From Colletes latitarsis (Eukaryota; Arthropoda; Insecta; Hymenoptera; Colletidae), in the NCBI RefSeq assembly GCF_051014445.1, contig NC_135134.1, forward strand, positions 29,763,672-29,827,671: a DNA stretch of 64,000 nt, given 5' to 3'. The first letter of the stretch is position 1, and each line of letters starts with the position of its first letter. The notes below the pieces were generated by a model, which was not told the DNA's origin, searched no databases, and was given only the letters and a program-made list of their open reading frames with translations. The position numbers were made by a program, and so were the translations under genes. This document shows positions 47,480 through 61,700 of this stretch, one piece after another.

Positions 47480-48560
47480 CGTTATCTTCTAAAATATTGA
47501 GCGAAACCAGGTTTAATGGACTGTTTCAGTGTGGTACCACACTACTTCGTGATCCAAACCAGAAAAAACCCAGGATCTGTTCAACAAGTATGTGAAAAAC
47601 GCGAAACTGTGAGCCTAATGGGGGCAAATCTTAGACCTATCCCAGACCTAAGATGCGTTATCCTCTAAAATATTTATCCAGACCAGGTTTAATGGACTGT
47701 TTCAGTGTGGTACCACTTTACTACGTGATCCAATCCAGAAATAGCCCAGGATCCAGCCATGAAGTATGAGAAATATGCGAAAGTATGAGCCTGATGAGGG
47801 CAAATCCTTGACCTAACCCGGACCTAACATGCGTTATCCTCTAAAATATTGATCGAAACCATGTTTAATGGACTGTTTCAGTGTGGTAACACATTACTAC
47901 GTGATCCAATCCAGAAATAGCACAGGATCTAGCCATGAAGTATTAGAAATATGCGAAAGTATGAGCCTGATGAGGGCAAATCCTAGACCTTACCCAGACC
48001 TAACATGCGTTATCCTCTAAAATATTTATCAAGACCAAGTTTAATTGAATGTTTCAGTGTGGTACCACATTACTACGTGATCCAAACCAGAAAAAACCCA
48101 GGATCCGTTCAACGAGTATGTGAAGAATGCGAAAGTATGAGTCTGATGAGTGAAAATCCCAGGCCTAACCTAGACCTAACATGCGTTATCCTCAATAATA
48201 TTGATCGAAACCAGGTTTAATTGACTGTTTCAGTGTGGTACCACATTACTACGTGATGCAAACCAGAAAAAACGCAGGATCTGTTCAACAAGTATGTGAA
48301 GAATGCGAAAGTATGACACTGATGAGGGCAAATCACAGACCTATACCAGACCTAACTAGCGTTGTCCTCTAAAATATTGATGGAAACCAGGTTTCGTTGA
48401 CTGTTTCAGTGTGGTACTACATTACTACGTGATGCAATCCAGAAAAAACCCAGGATCTGTTCAACAAGTATGTGAAAAACGCGAAAGTATGAGCCTGATG
48501 AGGGCAAATCCTAGACCTAACCCAGACCTAACATGCGTTATCCTCTAAAATATTGATCGA
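47480..48560 (+). repeat. 13-monomer higher-order unit, copy 3, truncated and reordered
   Basis: It follows copy 2 at +2,287 up to about 47,815. The offset then drops by 352 to 1,935, so the two monomers equivalent to about 45,530-45,880 are missing at that point. Forms of those monomers (GTATGACACTGATGAGGGC, ACTAGCGTTGTCC) appear later, at about 48,310-48,440, at an offset of 2,639. The copy then dissolves into block C. Confidence 0.8.
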
Positions 48561-49439
48561 AACCAGGTTTAATGGACTGTTTCAGTGTGGTACCACACTA
48601 CTACGTGATCCAAACCAGAACAAAACCCAGGATCTAGCCATGAAGTATGAGAAATATGCGAAAGTATGAGCCTGACGAGGGCAAATCCTAGACCTAACCC
48701 AGACCTAACATGCGTTATCCTCTAAAATATTTATCAAGACCAGGTTTAATTGATTGTTTCAGTGTGGTCCCACATTACTACGTGATCCAAAGCAGAGAAA
48801 ACCCAAGATCCGTTCAACAAGTATGTGAAGAATGCGAAAGTATGAGTCCGATGAGTGAAAATTCCAGGCCTAACCAAGACCTAACATGCGTTATCCTCAA
48901 AAATATTGATCGAAACCTGGTTTAATCGACTGTTTCAGTGTGGTACGTCATTACTACGTGATCCAAACCAGAAAAAACCCAGGATCAGTTCAACAAGTAT
49001 GTGGAAAACGCGATAGTATGAGCCTGATGAGGGCGAATCCCAGACCTATCTCAGACCTAACTTGCGTTATCCTCTAAAATATTGATCGAAACCAGGTTTT
49101 ATTGACAGTTTCATCGTGGTACCACATTACTACGTGATACAATCCAGAAATAGCCCAGGATCTAGCCATGAAGTATTAGAAATATGCGAAAGTATGAGCC
49201 TGATGAGGGCAAATCCTAGACGTAACCCAGACCTAACATACGTTATCCTCTAAAATATTTATCAAGACCAGGTTTAATTGAATGTTTCAGTGTGGTACCT
49301 CATTGCTACGTGAACCAAACCGGAAAAAACCCAGGATCCGTTCAACAAGTATGTGAAGAATGCGAAAGTATGAGTCTGATGAGTGAAAATCCCAGGCCTA
49401 ACCTAGACCTAACATGCGCTATCCTCTAAAATATTGATC

Positions 49440-49825
49440 GATACCAGGTTTAATGGACTGCTTCAGTGTGGTACCACTTTACTACGTGATGCAAAGCAGA
49501 AAAAACCCTCGATCAGGTCAACATGTATGTTAAAACTGCGAAAGTATGACCCTGATGAGGGCAAATCCCAGGCCTAACCTATACCTAACATGCGTTGTCC
49601 TCTAAAATATTGATGGAAACCAGGTTTAATTGACTGTTTCAGTGTCGTACTTCATTACTACGTAATGCAATCCAGAAAAAGCCCCGGATCTAGCCATCAA
49701 GTATGAGAAATATGCGAAAGAATGAGCCTGATGAGAGCAAATCCCAGACCTATACCAGACATAACTAGCGTTATCCTCTAAAATATTGACCGAAACCAGG
49801 TTTAATTGACTGTTTCGGTGTGGTA
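49440..49825 (+). repeat. Segment duplicated seven monomers later at 50,673-51,058
   Basis: The offset is 1,233 (7 x 176 plus 1). Shared markers are GATCGATACCAGG, GACTGCTTCAGT, GTGTCGTACTTC, AAGCCCCGGATC and ACCAGACATAACTAGCG. In the second copy the CTCGATCAGG monomer is eroded (GTCATCATGTATGTTTTACTG). Between the two, 49,845-49,960 recurs about 353 bases (two monomers) later near 50,198 through GGATCAGTTCAACGAG and CCCGGACCTTAC. Confidence 0.82.
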
Positions 49826-51149
49826 CCACATTACTACGTGATCCAAACCAGAAAAAAACCCAGGATCAGTTCAACGAGTATGTGAAGTGTGCGAAAGTAT
49901 GAGTCTGATGAGGGCAAATCTCAGACCTATCCCGGACCTTACTTGCGTTATCCTTTAAAATATTGATCGAAACCAGGTTTAATTGACTGTTTCAGTGTGG
50001 TACCACATTACTACGTGATGCAATCCAGAAATAGCCCAGGGTCCGTTCAACAAGTATGTGAAGAATGCGAAAGTATGAGTCTGATGAGTGAAAATCCCAG
50101 GCCTAACCAAGACCTAACATGCGTTATCCTCAATAATATTGATCGAAACCAGGTTTAATCGACTGTTTCAGTGTGGTACCACATTACTACGTGATCCAAA
50201 CCAGAAAAAAACCCAGGATCAGTTCAACGAGTATGTGAAGTGTGCGAAAGTATGAGTCTGATGAGGGCAAATCTCAGACCTATCCCGGACCTTACTTGCG
50301 TTATCCTCTAAAATATTGATCGAAACCAGGTTTAATTGACCGTTTCAGTGTGGTACCACATTACTACGTGATCCAATCCAGAAATAGCCCAGGATCTAGC
50401 CATGAAGTATGAGAAATATGCGAAAGTATGAGCCTGACGAGGGCAAATCCTAGACCTAACCCAGACCTAACATGCGTTATCCTCTAAAATATTTATCAAG
50501 ACCAGGTTTAGTTGATTGTTTCAGTGTGGTCCCACATTACTACGTGATCCAAACCAGAGAAAACCCAGGATCTGTCCAACAAGTATGTGAAGAATGCGAA
50601 AGTGTGAGTCTGATGACTGAAAATCGCAGGCCTAACCTAGACCTAACATGCGTTATCCTCTAAAATATTGATCGATACCAGGTTTAATGGACTGCTTCAG
50701 TATGGTACCACTTTACTACGTGATCCAAAGCAGAAAAAACCCTCGATCAGGTCATCATGTATGTTTTACTGCGAAAGTATGACCCTGATGAGGGCAAATC
50801 CCAGGCCTAACCTATACCTAACATGCGTTGTCCTCTAAAATATTGATGGAAACCAGGTTTAATTGACTGTTTCAGTGTCGTACTTCATTACTACGTGATG
50901 CAATCCAGAAAAAGCCCCGGATCTAGCCATCAAGTATGAGAAATATGCGCAAGAATGAGCCTGATGAGAGCAAATCCCAGACCTATACCAGACATAACTA
51001 GCGTTATCCTCTAAAATATTGACCGAAACCAGGTTTAATTGACTGTTTCGGTGTGGTACCACATTACTACGTGATCCAATCCAGAAATAGCCCAGGATCT
51101 ATCCATGAAGTATAAGAAATATGCGAAAGTATGAGCCTGATGAGGGCAA

Positions 51150-51500
51150 ATCCTAGACCTAACCCAGACCTAAGATGCGTTATCCTCTAAAATATTTATC
51201 CAAACCAGGTTTCATTGAACGTTTCAGTGTGGTACCACTTTACTACGTGATCCAATCCAGAAATAGCCCAGGGTCCAGCCATGAAGTATGAGAAATATGC
51301 GAAAGTATGAGCCTGATGAGGGCAAATCCTAGACCTAAGCCAGACCTAACATGCGTTATCCTCTAAAATATTGATCGAAACCAGGTTCAATCGACTATTT
51401 CAGCGTGGTACCACATTACTACGTGATACAATCCTGAAACAGCCCAGGATCTAGCCATGAAGTATGAGAAATATGCGAAAGTATGAGCCTGATGAGGGCA
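51150..51500 (+). repeat. Two-monomer segment repeated five monomers later at 52,030-52,380
   Basis: The offset is exactly 880. Both copies have TTTATCCAAACCAGGTTTC, TTGAACGTTTCAG, CAGGGTCCAGCC, AGACCTAAGCCAG and GGTTCAATCGACTATTTC. The copies differ at GAGGGCAAATCC against GAGGGTAAATCC, ATGAAGTATGAGAAA against ATGAAGTATGTGAAA, and TTTCAGCGTGG against TTTCTGCGTGG. Confidence 0.82.
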
Positions 51501-52739
51501 AATCCTAGACCTAACCCAGACCTAACATGCGTTATCCTCTAAAATATTGTTCGAAACCAGGTTCAATGGACTGTTTCAGCGTGGTACCACATTACTACGT
51601 GATACAATCCTGAAACAGCCCAGGATCTAGCCATGTAGTATGAGAATTATTCGAAAGTATGAGCCTGATGAGGGCAAATCCTAGACCTAACCCAGACCTA
51701 ACATGCGTTATCCTCTAAAATATTTATCAAGACCAGGTTTAATTGAATGTTTCAGTGTGGTACCACATTACTACGTGATCCAAACCAGTAAAAACCCAGG
51801 ATCTGTTCAACAAGTATGTGAAAAACGCGAAAGTATGAGCCTGATGAGGGCAAATTCCAGACCTATCCCAGACCTAACTTGCGTTATCCTCTAAAATATT
51901 GATCGAAACCAGGTTTAATTGTCTGTTTCAGCGTGGTACCACATTACTACGTGATACAATCCAGAAGCAGCCCAGGATCTAGCCATGAAGTATGAGAAAT
52001 ATGCGAAAGTATGAGCCTTATGAGGGCAAATCCTAGACCTAACCCAGACCTAAGATGCGTTATCCTCTAAAATATTTATCCAAACCAGGTTTCATTGAAC
52101 GTTTCAGTGTGGTACCACTTTACTACGTGATCCAATCCAGAAATAGCCCAGGGTCCAGCCATGAAGTATGTGAAATATGCGAAAGTATGAGCCTGATGAG
52201 GGTAAATCCTAGACCTAAGCCAGACCTAACATGCGTTATCCTCTAAAATATTGATCGAAACCAGGTTCAATCGACTATTTCTGCGTGGTACCACATTACT
52301 ACGTGATACAATCCTGAAACAGCCCAGGATCTAGCCATGAAGTATGAGAAATATGCGAAAGTATGAGCCTGATGAGGGCAAATTCCAGACCTACCCCAGA
52401 CCTAACTTGCGTTATCCTCTAAAATATTGATCGAAACCAGGTTTAATTGACTGTTTCAGCGTGGTACCACATTACTACGTGATACAATCCAGAAGCAGCC
52501 CAGGATCTAGCCATGAAGTATGAGAAATATGCGAAAGTATGCGTCTGATGAGTGAAAATCCTAGGCCAAACCTAGACCTAACATGCGTTATCCTCAAAAA
52601 TATTGATCGAAACCTGGTTTAATCGACTGTTTCGGCGTGGTACCACATTACTACGTGATACAATCCTGAAGCAGCCCAGGATCTAGCCATGAAGTATGAG
52701 AATTATGCGAAAGTATGAGCCTGACGAGGGCAAATCCTA

Positions 52740-55700
52740 GACCTAACCCAGACCTAACATGCGTTATCCTCTAAAATATTTATCAAGACCAGGTTTAATT
52801 GAATGTTTCAGTGTGGTACCACATTACTACGTGATCCAAACTAGTAAAAACACAGGATCCGTTCAACAAGTATGCGAAGAATGCGAAAGTATGAGTCTGA
52901 TGATAGAAAATCCCAGGCCTAACCTAGACCTAACATGCGTTATCCTCAAAAATATTGATCGAAACCAGGTTTAATCGACTGTTTCAGTGTGGTACCACAT
53001 TACTACGTGATCCAAACCAGAAAAAAACCCAGGATCTGTTCAAAAAGTATGTGAAGTATGCGAAAGTATGAGTCTGATGAGAGCTAATCCCAGGCCTAAC
53101 CTAGACATAACATGCGTTATCCTCTAAAATATTGATCGAAACCAGGTTGAGTGGACTGTTTCAGTGTGGTACCACACTACTGCGTGATCCAAACCAGAAA
53201 AAACCCAGGATCTGTTCAACAAGTATGTGAAGTATGCGAAAGTATGAGTCTGATGAGGGCAAATCCCAGGCCTAACCCAGACCTAACTTGCGTTGTCCTC
53301 TAAAATATTGATGGAAACCAGGTTTAATTGACAGTTTCAGTGTTGTACTACATTACTACGTGATGCAATCCAGAAATAGCCCAGGATCTAGCCATGAAGT
53401 ATGAGAAATATGCGAAAGTATGAGCCTACTGGGGGCAAATCCTAGACCTAACCCAGACATAACTTGCGTTATCCTCTAAAATATTGATCGAAACCAGGTT
53501 TACCTGACAGTTTCAGTGTGGTAACACATTACTACGTGATCCAATCCAGAAATTGCCCAGGATCTAGCCATGAAGTATGTGAAATATGCGAAAGTATGAG
53601 CCTGATGAGGGCAAATCCTAGACCTTACCCTGACCTAACATGCGTTATCCTCTAAAATATTTATCAAGACCAGGTTTAATTGAATGTTTCAGTGTGGTAC
53701 CACATTACTACGTGATCCAAACCAGTAAAAACACAGGATCCGTTCAACAAGTATGTGAAGTATGCGAAAGTATGAGTCTGATGAAGGCTAGTCCCAGGCC
53801 TAACCTAGACATAACATGCGTTATCCTCTAAAATATTGATCGAAACCAGGTTTAATCGACTGTTTCAGTGTGGTACCACATTACTGCGTGATCCAAACCA
53901 GGGAAAACCCAGAATCTAGCCATCAAGTATGAGAAATATGCGGAAGAATGAGCCTGATGAGAGCAAATCCCAGACCTAACCTAGACCTAACATGTGTTAT
54001 CCTCAAAAATATTGATCGAAACCAGGTTTAATCGACTGTTTCAGTGTGGTACCACATTACTACGTGATCCAAACCAGAAAAAACCCAGGATCTGTTCAAG
54101 AAGTATGTGAAAAACGCGAAAGTATGAGCCTGATGAGGGCGAATCCCAGACCATACCTAGACCTAACATGTATTATCCTCAAAAATATTGATCGAAACCA
54201 GGTTTAATCGACTGTTTCAGTGTGGTACCACATTACTACGTGATCCAAACCAGAATAAACCCAGGATCTGTTCAAGAAGTATGTGAAGAATGCGAATGTA
54301 TGAGTATGATGAGGGCAAATCCCAGGCCTAACCTAGACCTAACATGCGTTATCCTCTAAAATATTGATCGAAACCAAGTTTAATTGACAGTTTTAGTGTG
54401 GTACCACTTTACTACGTGATCCAAAGCAGAAAAAACCCTCGATCAGGTCAACATGCATGTTAAAACTGCGAAAGTATGACCCTGATGAGGGCAAATCCCA
54501 GACCTATCCCAGACCTAACATGCGTTATCCTCAAAAATATTGATCGAAACCAGGTTTAATCGACTGTTTCAGTGTGGTACCACATTACTACGTGGTCCAA
54601 ACCAGAAAAAAACCCAGGATCTTGTCAACGAGTATGTGAAGTGTGCGAAAGTATGAGTCTGATGAGGGCAAATCCCAGACCTATCCCAGACCTAACTTGC
54701 GTTATCCTCTAAAATATTTATCAAGACCAGGTTTAATTGAATGTTTCATTGTGATACCACATTACTACGAGAACCAAACCAGTAAAAACACAGGATCCGT
54801 CCAACAAGTATGTGAAGAATGCGAAAGTATGAGTCTGATGAGTGAAATTGCCAGGACTAACCTAGACCTAACATGCGTTATCCTCAATCATATTGATCGA
54901 AACCAGGTTTAATCAACTGTGTCAGTGTGGTACCGCATTACTACGTGATCCAAACCAGAAAAAAACCCAGGATCTGTTCAACGAGTATGTGAAGTGTTGC
55001 GAAACTTTGAGTCTGATGAGGGCAAATCTCAGAACTATCCCAGGCCTAACATGCGTTAACCTCTAAAATAGTGATCGAAACCAGGGTTAATTGACTGTTT
55101 CAGTGTGGTTCTACATTACTACGCGATGCAATCCAGAAATAGCCCAGGATCTAGCCATGAAGTATGAGAAATATGCGAAAGTATGAGTCTGATGAGGGCA
55201 AATCCCAGACCTATCCCAGACCTAACTTGCGTTATCCACTAAAATACTTATCAAGACCAGGTTTAATTGAATGTTTCAGTGTGGTACCGCATTACTACGT
55301 GATCCAAACCAGTAAAAACACAGGATCCGTTCAACAAGTATGTGAAGAAGGCGAAAGTATGAGTCTGATGAGGGCAAATCCCAGGCCTAACCTAGACCTA
55401 ACATGCGTTATCCTCAAAAATATTGATCGAAACCAGGTTTAATCGACTGTTTCAGTGTGGTACCACATTACTACGTGATCCAAACCAGAAAAAAACCCAG
55501 GATCTGTTCAACAAGTATGTGAAGTATGCGAAAGTATGAGTCTGATGAGGGCTAATGCCAGGCCTAACCTAGACATAACATGCGTTATCCTCTAAAATAT
55601 TGATCGAATCGAGGTTGAGTGGACTGTTTCAGTGTGGTACCACACTACTGCGTGATCCAAACCAGAAAAAACCCAGGATCTGTTCAACAAGTATGTGAAA

Positions 55701-58700
55701 AATGCGAAAGTATGATGCTGACGAGGGCAAATCCCAGACCTATCCCATACGTAACTTGTGTTGTCCTCTAAAATATTGATGGAAACCAGGTTTAATTGAC
55801 TGTTTCAGTGTGGTACTACATTACTACGTGATGCAATCCAGAAATAGCCCAGGTTCTAGCCATCAAGTATGAGAAATATGCGAAAGTATGAGCCTGATGA
55901 GGGCAAATCCTAGACCTAACCCAGACCTAACATGCGTTATCCTCAAAAATATTGATCGAAACCAGGTTTAATGGACTGTTTCGGTGTGGTACAACATTAC
56001 TACGTGATCCAAACCGGAAAAAAACCCAGGATCTGTTCAACAAGTATGTGAAGTATGCGAAAGTATGAGCCTGATGAGGGCAAATCCCAGGCCTAACCCA
56101 GACCTAACTTGCGTTGTCCGCTAAAATATTGGTGGAAAGCAGGTTTAATTGAAAGTTACAGTGTTGTACTACATTACTACGTGATGCAATCCAGAAATAG
56201 CCCAGGATCTAGCCATGAAGTATGAGAAATATGCGAAAGTATGAGCCTGATGGGGGCAAATCCTAGACCTAACCCAGACATAACTTGCGTTATCCTCTAA
56301 AATATTGATCGAAAACAGGTTTAATTGACTGCTTCAGTGTGGTGCCACATTACTACGTGATCCAATCTATAAATAGCCCAGGATCTAGCCATGAAGTATG
56401 AGAAATATGCGAAAGTATGGGTCTGATGGGGGCAAATCCCAGTCCTATCCCAGACCTAACTTGCGTTATCCTCTAAAATACTTATCAAGACCAGGTTTAA
56501 TTGAATGTTTCAGTGTGGTACCGCATTACTACGTGATCCAAACCAGTAAAAACACAGGATCCGTTCAACAAGTATGTGAAGAAGGCGAAAGTATGAGTCT
56601 GATGAGGGCAAATCCCAGGCCTAACGTAGACCTAACATGCGTTATGCTCAAAAATATTGATCGAAACATGGTTTAATCGACTGTTTCAGTGTGGTACTGC
56701 ATTACTACGTGATCCAATCCACAAAAAGCCCAGAATCTGCCCATCAAGTATGAGAAATATGCGAAAGTACGAGCCTGATTAGAGCAAATCCCAGACCTAA
56801 CCTAGACCTAACTTGCGTTATCCTCTAAAATATTTATCAAGACCAGGTTTAATCGACTGTGTCAGTGTGGTACCACATTACTACGTGATCGAAACCAGAA
56901 AAAAACCCAGGATCTGTTCAACGAGTATGTGAAGTGTGCGAAACTTTGAGTCTGATGAGGGCAAATCTCAGAACTATCCCAGACCTAACATGCGTTATCC
57001 TCTAAAATAGTGATCGAAACCAGGGTTAATTGACTGTTTCAGTGTGGTTCTACATTACTACGTGATCCAATCCAGAAAAAGCCCAGGATCTAGCCATCAA
57101 GTATGAGAAATATGCGAAAGAATGAGCCTGATGAGTGCAAATCCCAGACCTAACCTAGACCTAACATGTGTTATCCTCAAAAATATTGATCGAAACCAGG
57201 CTTAATGGACTGGTTCATTGTGGTACCACATTACTACGTGATCCAATCCAGAAAGAGCCCAGGATCTAGCCATGAAGTATTAGAAATATGCGAAAGTATG
57301 AGCCTCATGAGGGCAAATCATAGACCCTACCCTGACCTAACATGCGTTATCCTCTAAAATATTTATCAAGACTAGGTTTAATTGAATGTTTCAATGTGGT
57401 ACCACATTACTACGTGATCCAAACCAGTAAAAACACAGGATCCGTTCAAGAAGTATGCAAAGAAAGCGAAAGTATGAGTCTGATGATAGAAAATCCCAGG
57501 CCTAACCTAGACCTAACATGCTTTATCCTCAAAAATATTGATCGAAACCAGGTTTAATCGACTGTTTCAGTGTGGTACCACATTACTACGTGATCCAAAC
57601 CAGAAAAAAACCCAGGATCTGTTCAACAAGTATGTGAAGTATGCGAAAGTATGAGTCTGATGAGGGCAAATCCCAGACCTACCTTAGACCTAACTTGCGT
57701 TGTCCTCTAAAATATTGATGGAAACCAGGTTTAATTGACAGTTTCAGTGTTGTACTACATTACTACGTGATGCAATCCAGAAATAGCCCAGGATCTAGCC
57801 ATGAAGTATGAGAAATATGCGAAAGTATGAGCCTGATGGGGGCAAATCCTAGACCTAACCCAGACATAACTTGCGTTATCCTCTAAAATATTGATCGAAA
57901 ACAGGTTTAATTGACTGCTTCAGTGTGGTGCCACATTACTACGTGATCCAATCTATAAATAGCCCAGGATCTAGCCATGAAGTATGAGAAATATGCGAAA
58001 GTATAGGTCTGATGGGGGCAAATCCCAGTCCTAACCTAGACCTAGCATGCGTTATCCTCTAAAATATTTATCAAGACAAGGTTTAATTGAATGTGTCAGT
58101 GTGGTACAACATTACTACGTGAACCAAACCAGTAAAAACACAGGACCCGTTCAACAAGTATGTGAAGAATGCGAAAGTATGAGTCTGATGAGTGAAAATC
58201 CCAGGCCTAACCTAGACCTTACATGCGCTATCCTCAAAAATATTGATCGAAACCAGGTTTAATCGTCTGCTTCCGTGTGGTACCACATTACTACGTGATC
58301 CAAACCAGGAAAAAACCCAGGATCTGTTCAACAAGTATGTGGAGTATGCGAAAGTTTGTGTCTGATGAGGGCTAATCCCAGGCCCAACCTAGACCTAACA
58401 TGCGTTATCCTCAAAAATATTGATCGAAACCAGGTTTATTGGACTGTTTCGGTGTGGTACCACATTACTACGTGATCCAAACCGGAAATAAACCCAGGAT
58501 CTGTTCAACAAGTATGTGAAGTATGCGAAAGTATGAGTCTGATGAGTGAAAATCCCAGGCCTAACCTAGACCTTACATGCGTTATCCTCAAAAATATTGA
58601 TCGAAACCAGGTTTAATCGACTGTTTCAGTGTGGTACCACATTACTACGTGATCCAAACCAGAAAAAAACCCAGGATCTGTTCAACGAGTATGTGAAGTG

Positions 58701-61700
58701 TGCGAAACTTTGAGTCTGATGAGGGCAAATCTCAGAACTATCCCAGACCTAACATGCGTTATCCTCTAAAATAGTGATCGATACCAGGGTTAATTGACTG
58801 TTTCAGTGTGGTTCTACATTACTACGTGATCCAATCCAGAAAAAGCCCAGGATCTAGCCATCAAGTATGAGAAATATGCGACAGAATGAGCCTGATGAGA
58901 GCAAATCCCAGACCTAACCTAGACCTAACATGTGTTATCCTCAAAAATATTGATCGTAACCAGGTGTAATGGACTGGTTCATTGTGGTACCACATTACTA
59001 CGTGATCCAATCCAGAAAGAGCCCAGGATCTAGCCATGAAGTATTAGAAATATGCGAAAGTATGAGCCTGATGAGGGCAAATCCTAGAACTTACCCTGAC
59101 CTAACATGCGTTATCCTCTAAAATATTTATCAAGACCAGGTTTAATTGAATGTTTCAGTGTGGTACCACATTACTACGTGATCCAAACCAGTAAAAACAC
59201 AGGATCCGTTCAACAGGTATGCGAAGAATGCGAAAGTATGAGTCTGATGATAGAAAATCCCAGGCCTAACCTAGACCTAACATGCGTTATCCTCAAAAAT
59301 ATTGATCGAAACCAGGTTTAATCGACTGTTTCAGTGTGGTACCACATTACTACGTGATCCAAACCAGAAAAAAACCCAGGATCTGTTCAACAAGTATGTG
59401 AAGTGTGCGAAAGTATGAGTTTGATGAGAGCTAATCCCAGGCCTAACCTAGACATAACATGCGTTATCCTCTAAAATATTGATCGAAACCAGGTTGAGTG
59501 GACTGTTTCAGTGTGGTACCACACTACTGCGTGATCCAAACCAGAAAAAACCCAGGATCTGTTCAACAAGTATGTGAAGTATGCGAAAGTATGAGTCTGA
59601 TGAGGGCAAATCCCAGACCTACCTTAGACCTAACTTGCGTTGTCCTCTAAAATATTGATGGAAACCAGGTTTAATTGACAGTTTCAGTGTTGTACTACAT
59701 TACTACGTGATGCAATCCAGAAATAGCCCAGGATCTAGCCATGAAGTATGAGAAATATGCGAAAGTATGAGCCTGATGGGGGCAAATCCTAGACCTAACC
59801 CAGACATAACTAGCGTTATCCTCTAAAATATTGATCAAATCCAGGTTTAATTGACTGCTTCAGTGTGGTGCCACATTACTACGTGATCCAATCTATAAAT
59901 AGCCCAGGATCTAGCCATGAAGTATGAGAAATATGCGAAAGTATAGGTCTGATGGGGGCAAATCCCAGTCCTAACCTAGACCTAGCATGCGTTATCCTCT
60001 AAAATATTTATCAAGACAAGGTTTAATTGAATGTGTCAGTGTGGTACAACATTACTACGTGAACCAAACCAGTAAAAACACAGGACCCGTTCAACAAGTA
60101 TGTGAAGAATGCGAAAGTATGAGTCTGATGAGTGAAAATCCCAGGCCTAACCTAGACCTTACATGCGCTATCCTCAAAAATATTGATCGAAACCAGGTTT
60201 AATCGTCTGCTTCCGTGTGGTACCACATTACTACGTGATCCAAACCAGAAAAAAACCCAGGATCTGTTCAACAAGTATGTGGAGTATGCGAAAGTATGTG
60301 TCTGATGAGGGCTAATCCCAGGCCCAACCTAGACATAACATGCGTTATCCTCTAAAATATTGATCAAAACCAGGTTGAATGGACTGTTTCAGTGTGGTAC
60401 CACATTACTGCGTGATCCAAACCAGGAAAAACCCAGGATCTAGCCATCAAGTATGAGAAATATGCGAAAGAATGAGCCTGATGAGAGCAAATCCCAGACC
60501 TACCTTAGACCTAACATGTGTTATCCTCAAAAATATTGATCGAAACCAGGTTTAATGGACTGTTTCACTGTGGTACCACATTACTACGTGATCCAATCCA
60601 GGAAGAGCCCAGGATCTAGCCATGAAGTATTAGAAATATGCGAAAGTATGAGCCTGATGAGGGCAAATCCTAGACCTTACCCTGACCTAACATGCGTTAT
60701 CCTCTAAAATATTTATCAAGACCAGGTTTAATTGAGTGTTTCAATGTGGTACCACATTACTACGTGATCCAAGCCAGTAAAAACACAGGATCCGTTCAAC
60801 AAGTATGTGAAGTATGCGAAGGTATGAGTCTGATGAGGGCTAATCCCTGGCCTAACCTAGACATAACATGCGTTATCCTCTAAAATATTGATCGAAACCA
60901 GGTTGAGTGGACTGTTTCAGTGTGGTACCACATTACTGCGTGATCCAAACCAGGAAAAACCCAGGAACTAGCCATCAAGTATGAGAAATATGCGAAAGAA
61001 TGAGCCTGATGAGAGCAAATCCCAGACCTAACCTAGACCTAACATGTGTTATCCTCAAAAATAATGATCGAAACCAGGTTTAATCGACTGTTTCAGTTTG
61101 GTACCACATTACTACGTGATCCAAACCAGAAAAAAACCCAGGATCTGTTCAACAAGTATGTGAAGTATGCGAAAGTATGATCCTGACGAGGGCAAATCCC
61201 AGACCTATCCCAGACCTAACTTGCGTTGTCCTCTAAAATATTGATGGAAACCAGGTTTAATTGACTGTTTCAGTGTGGTACTATATTACTACGTGATGCA
61301 ATCCAGAAATAGCCCAGGATCTAGCCATGAATTATGAGAAATATGTGAAAGTATGAGCCTGATGAGTGAAAATCCCAGGCCTAACCTAGGCCTAACATGC
61401 GTCATCCTCTAAAATATTGATCGAAACCAAGTTTAATTGACAGTTTTAGTGTGGTACCACATTACTACGTGATCCAAACCGGAAAAAACCCTGGATCTGT
61501 TCAAGAAGTATGTGAAAAACGCGAAAGTATGAGCCTGATGAGGGCGAATCCCAGACCTATCCCATACCACACTTGCGTCGTCCTCTAAAATATTGATCGA
61601 AACCAGGTTTACTTGACAGTTTCAGTGTGGTAACACATTACTACGTGATCCAATCCAGAAATTGCCCAGGATCTAGCCGTGAAGTATGTGAAATATGCGA

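Larger units (their letters stand above)
48560..52740 (+). repeat. Block C: mixed transition zone
   Basis: About 24 monomers link B to A-right. Typical forms are GTGATACAATCC with GAAACAGCCC or GAAGCAGCCC, TTCAGCGTGG, and CCCGGACCTTACTTGCG. The zone also holds two diverged CTCGATCAGG monomers (49,507 and 50,741). GATACAATCCTGAAACAGCC is also found singly in block B (about 17,457, 24,850, 31,010 and 41,393), so C is built partly from a minor B form that has spread. No gene or transposon was seen. Confidence 0.8.

Noticed and set aside
49626..49829. 67-codon reading frame on the - strand, repeated at 50,859-51,062
   Set aside because: It is the reverse complement of satellite monomers, present twice because of the 1,233-bp duplication. 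It does not persist in other copies.
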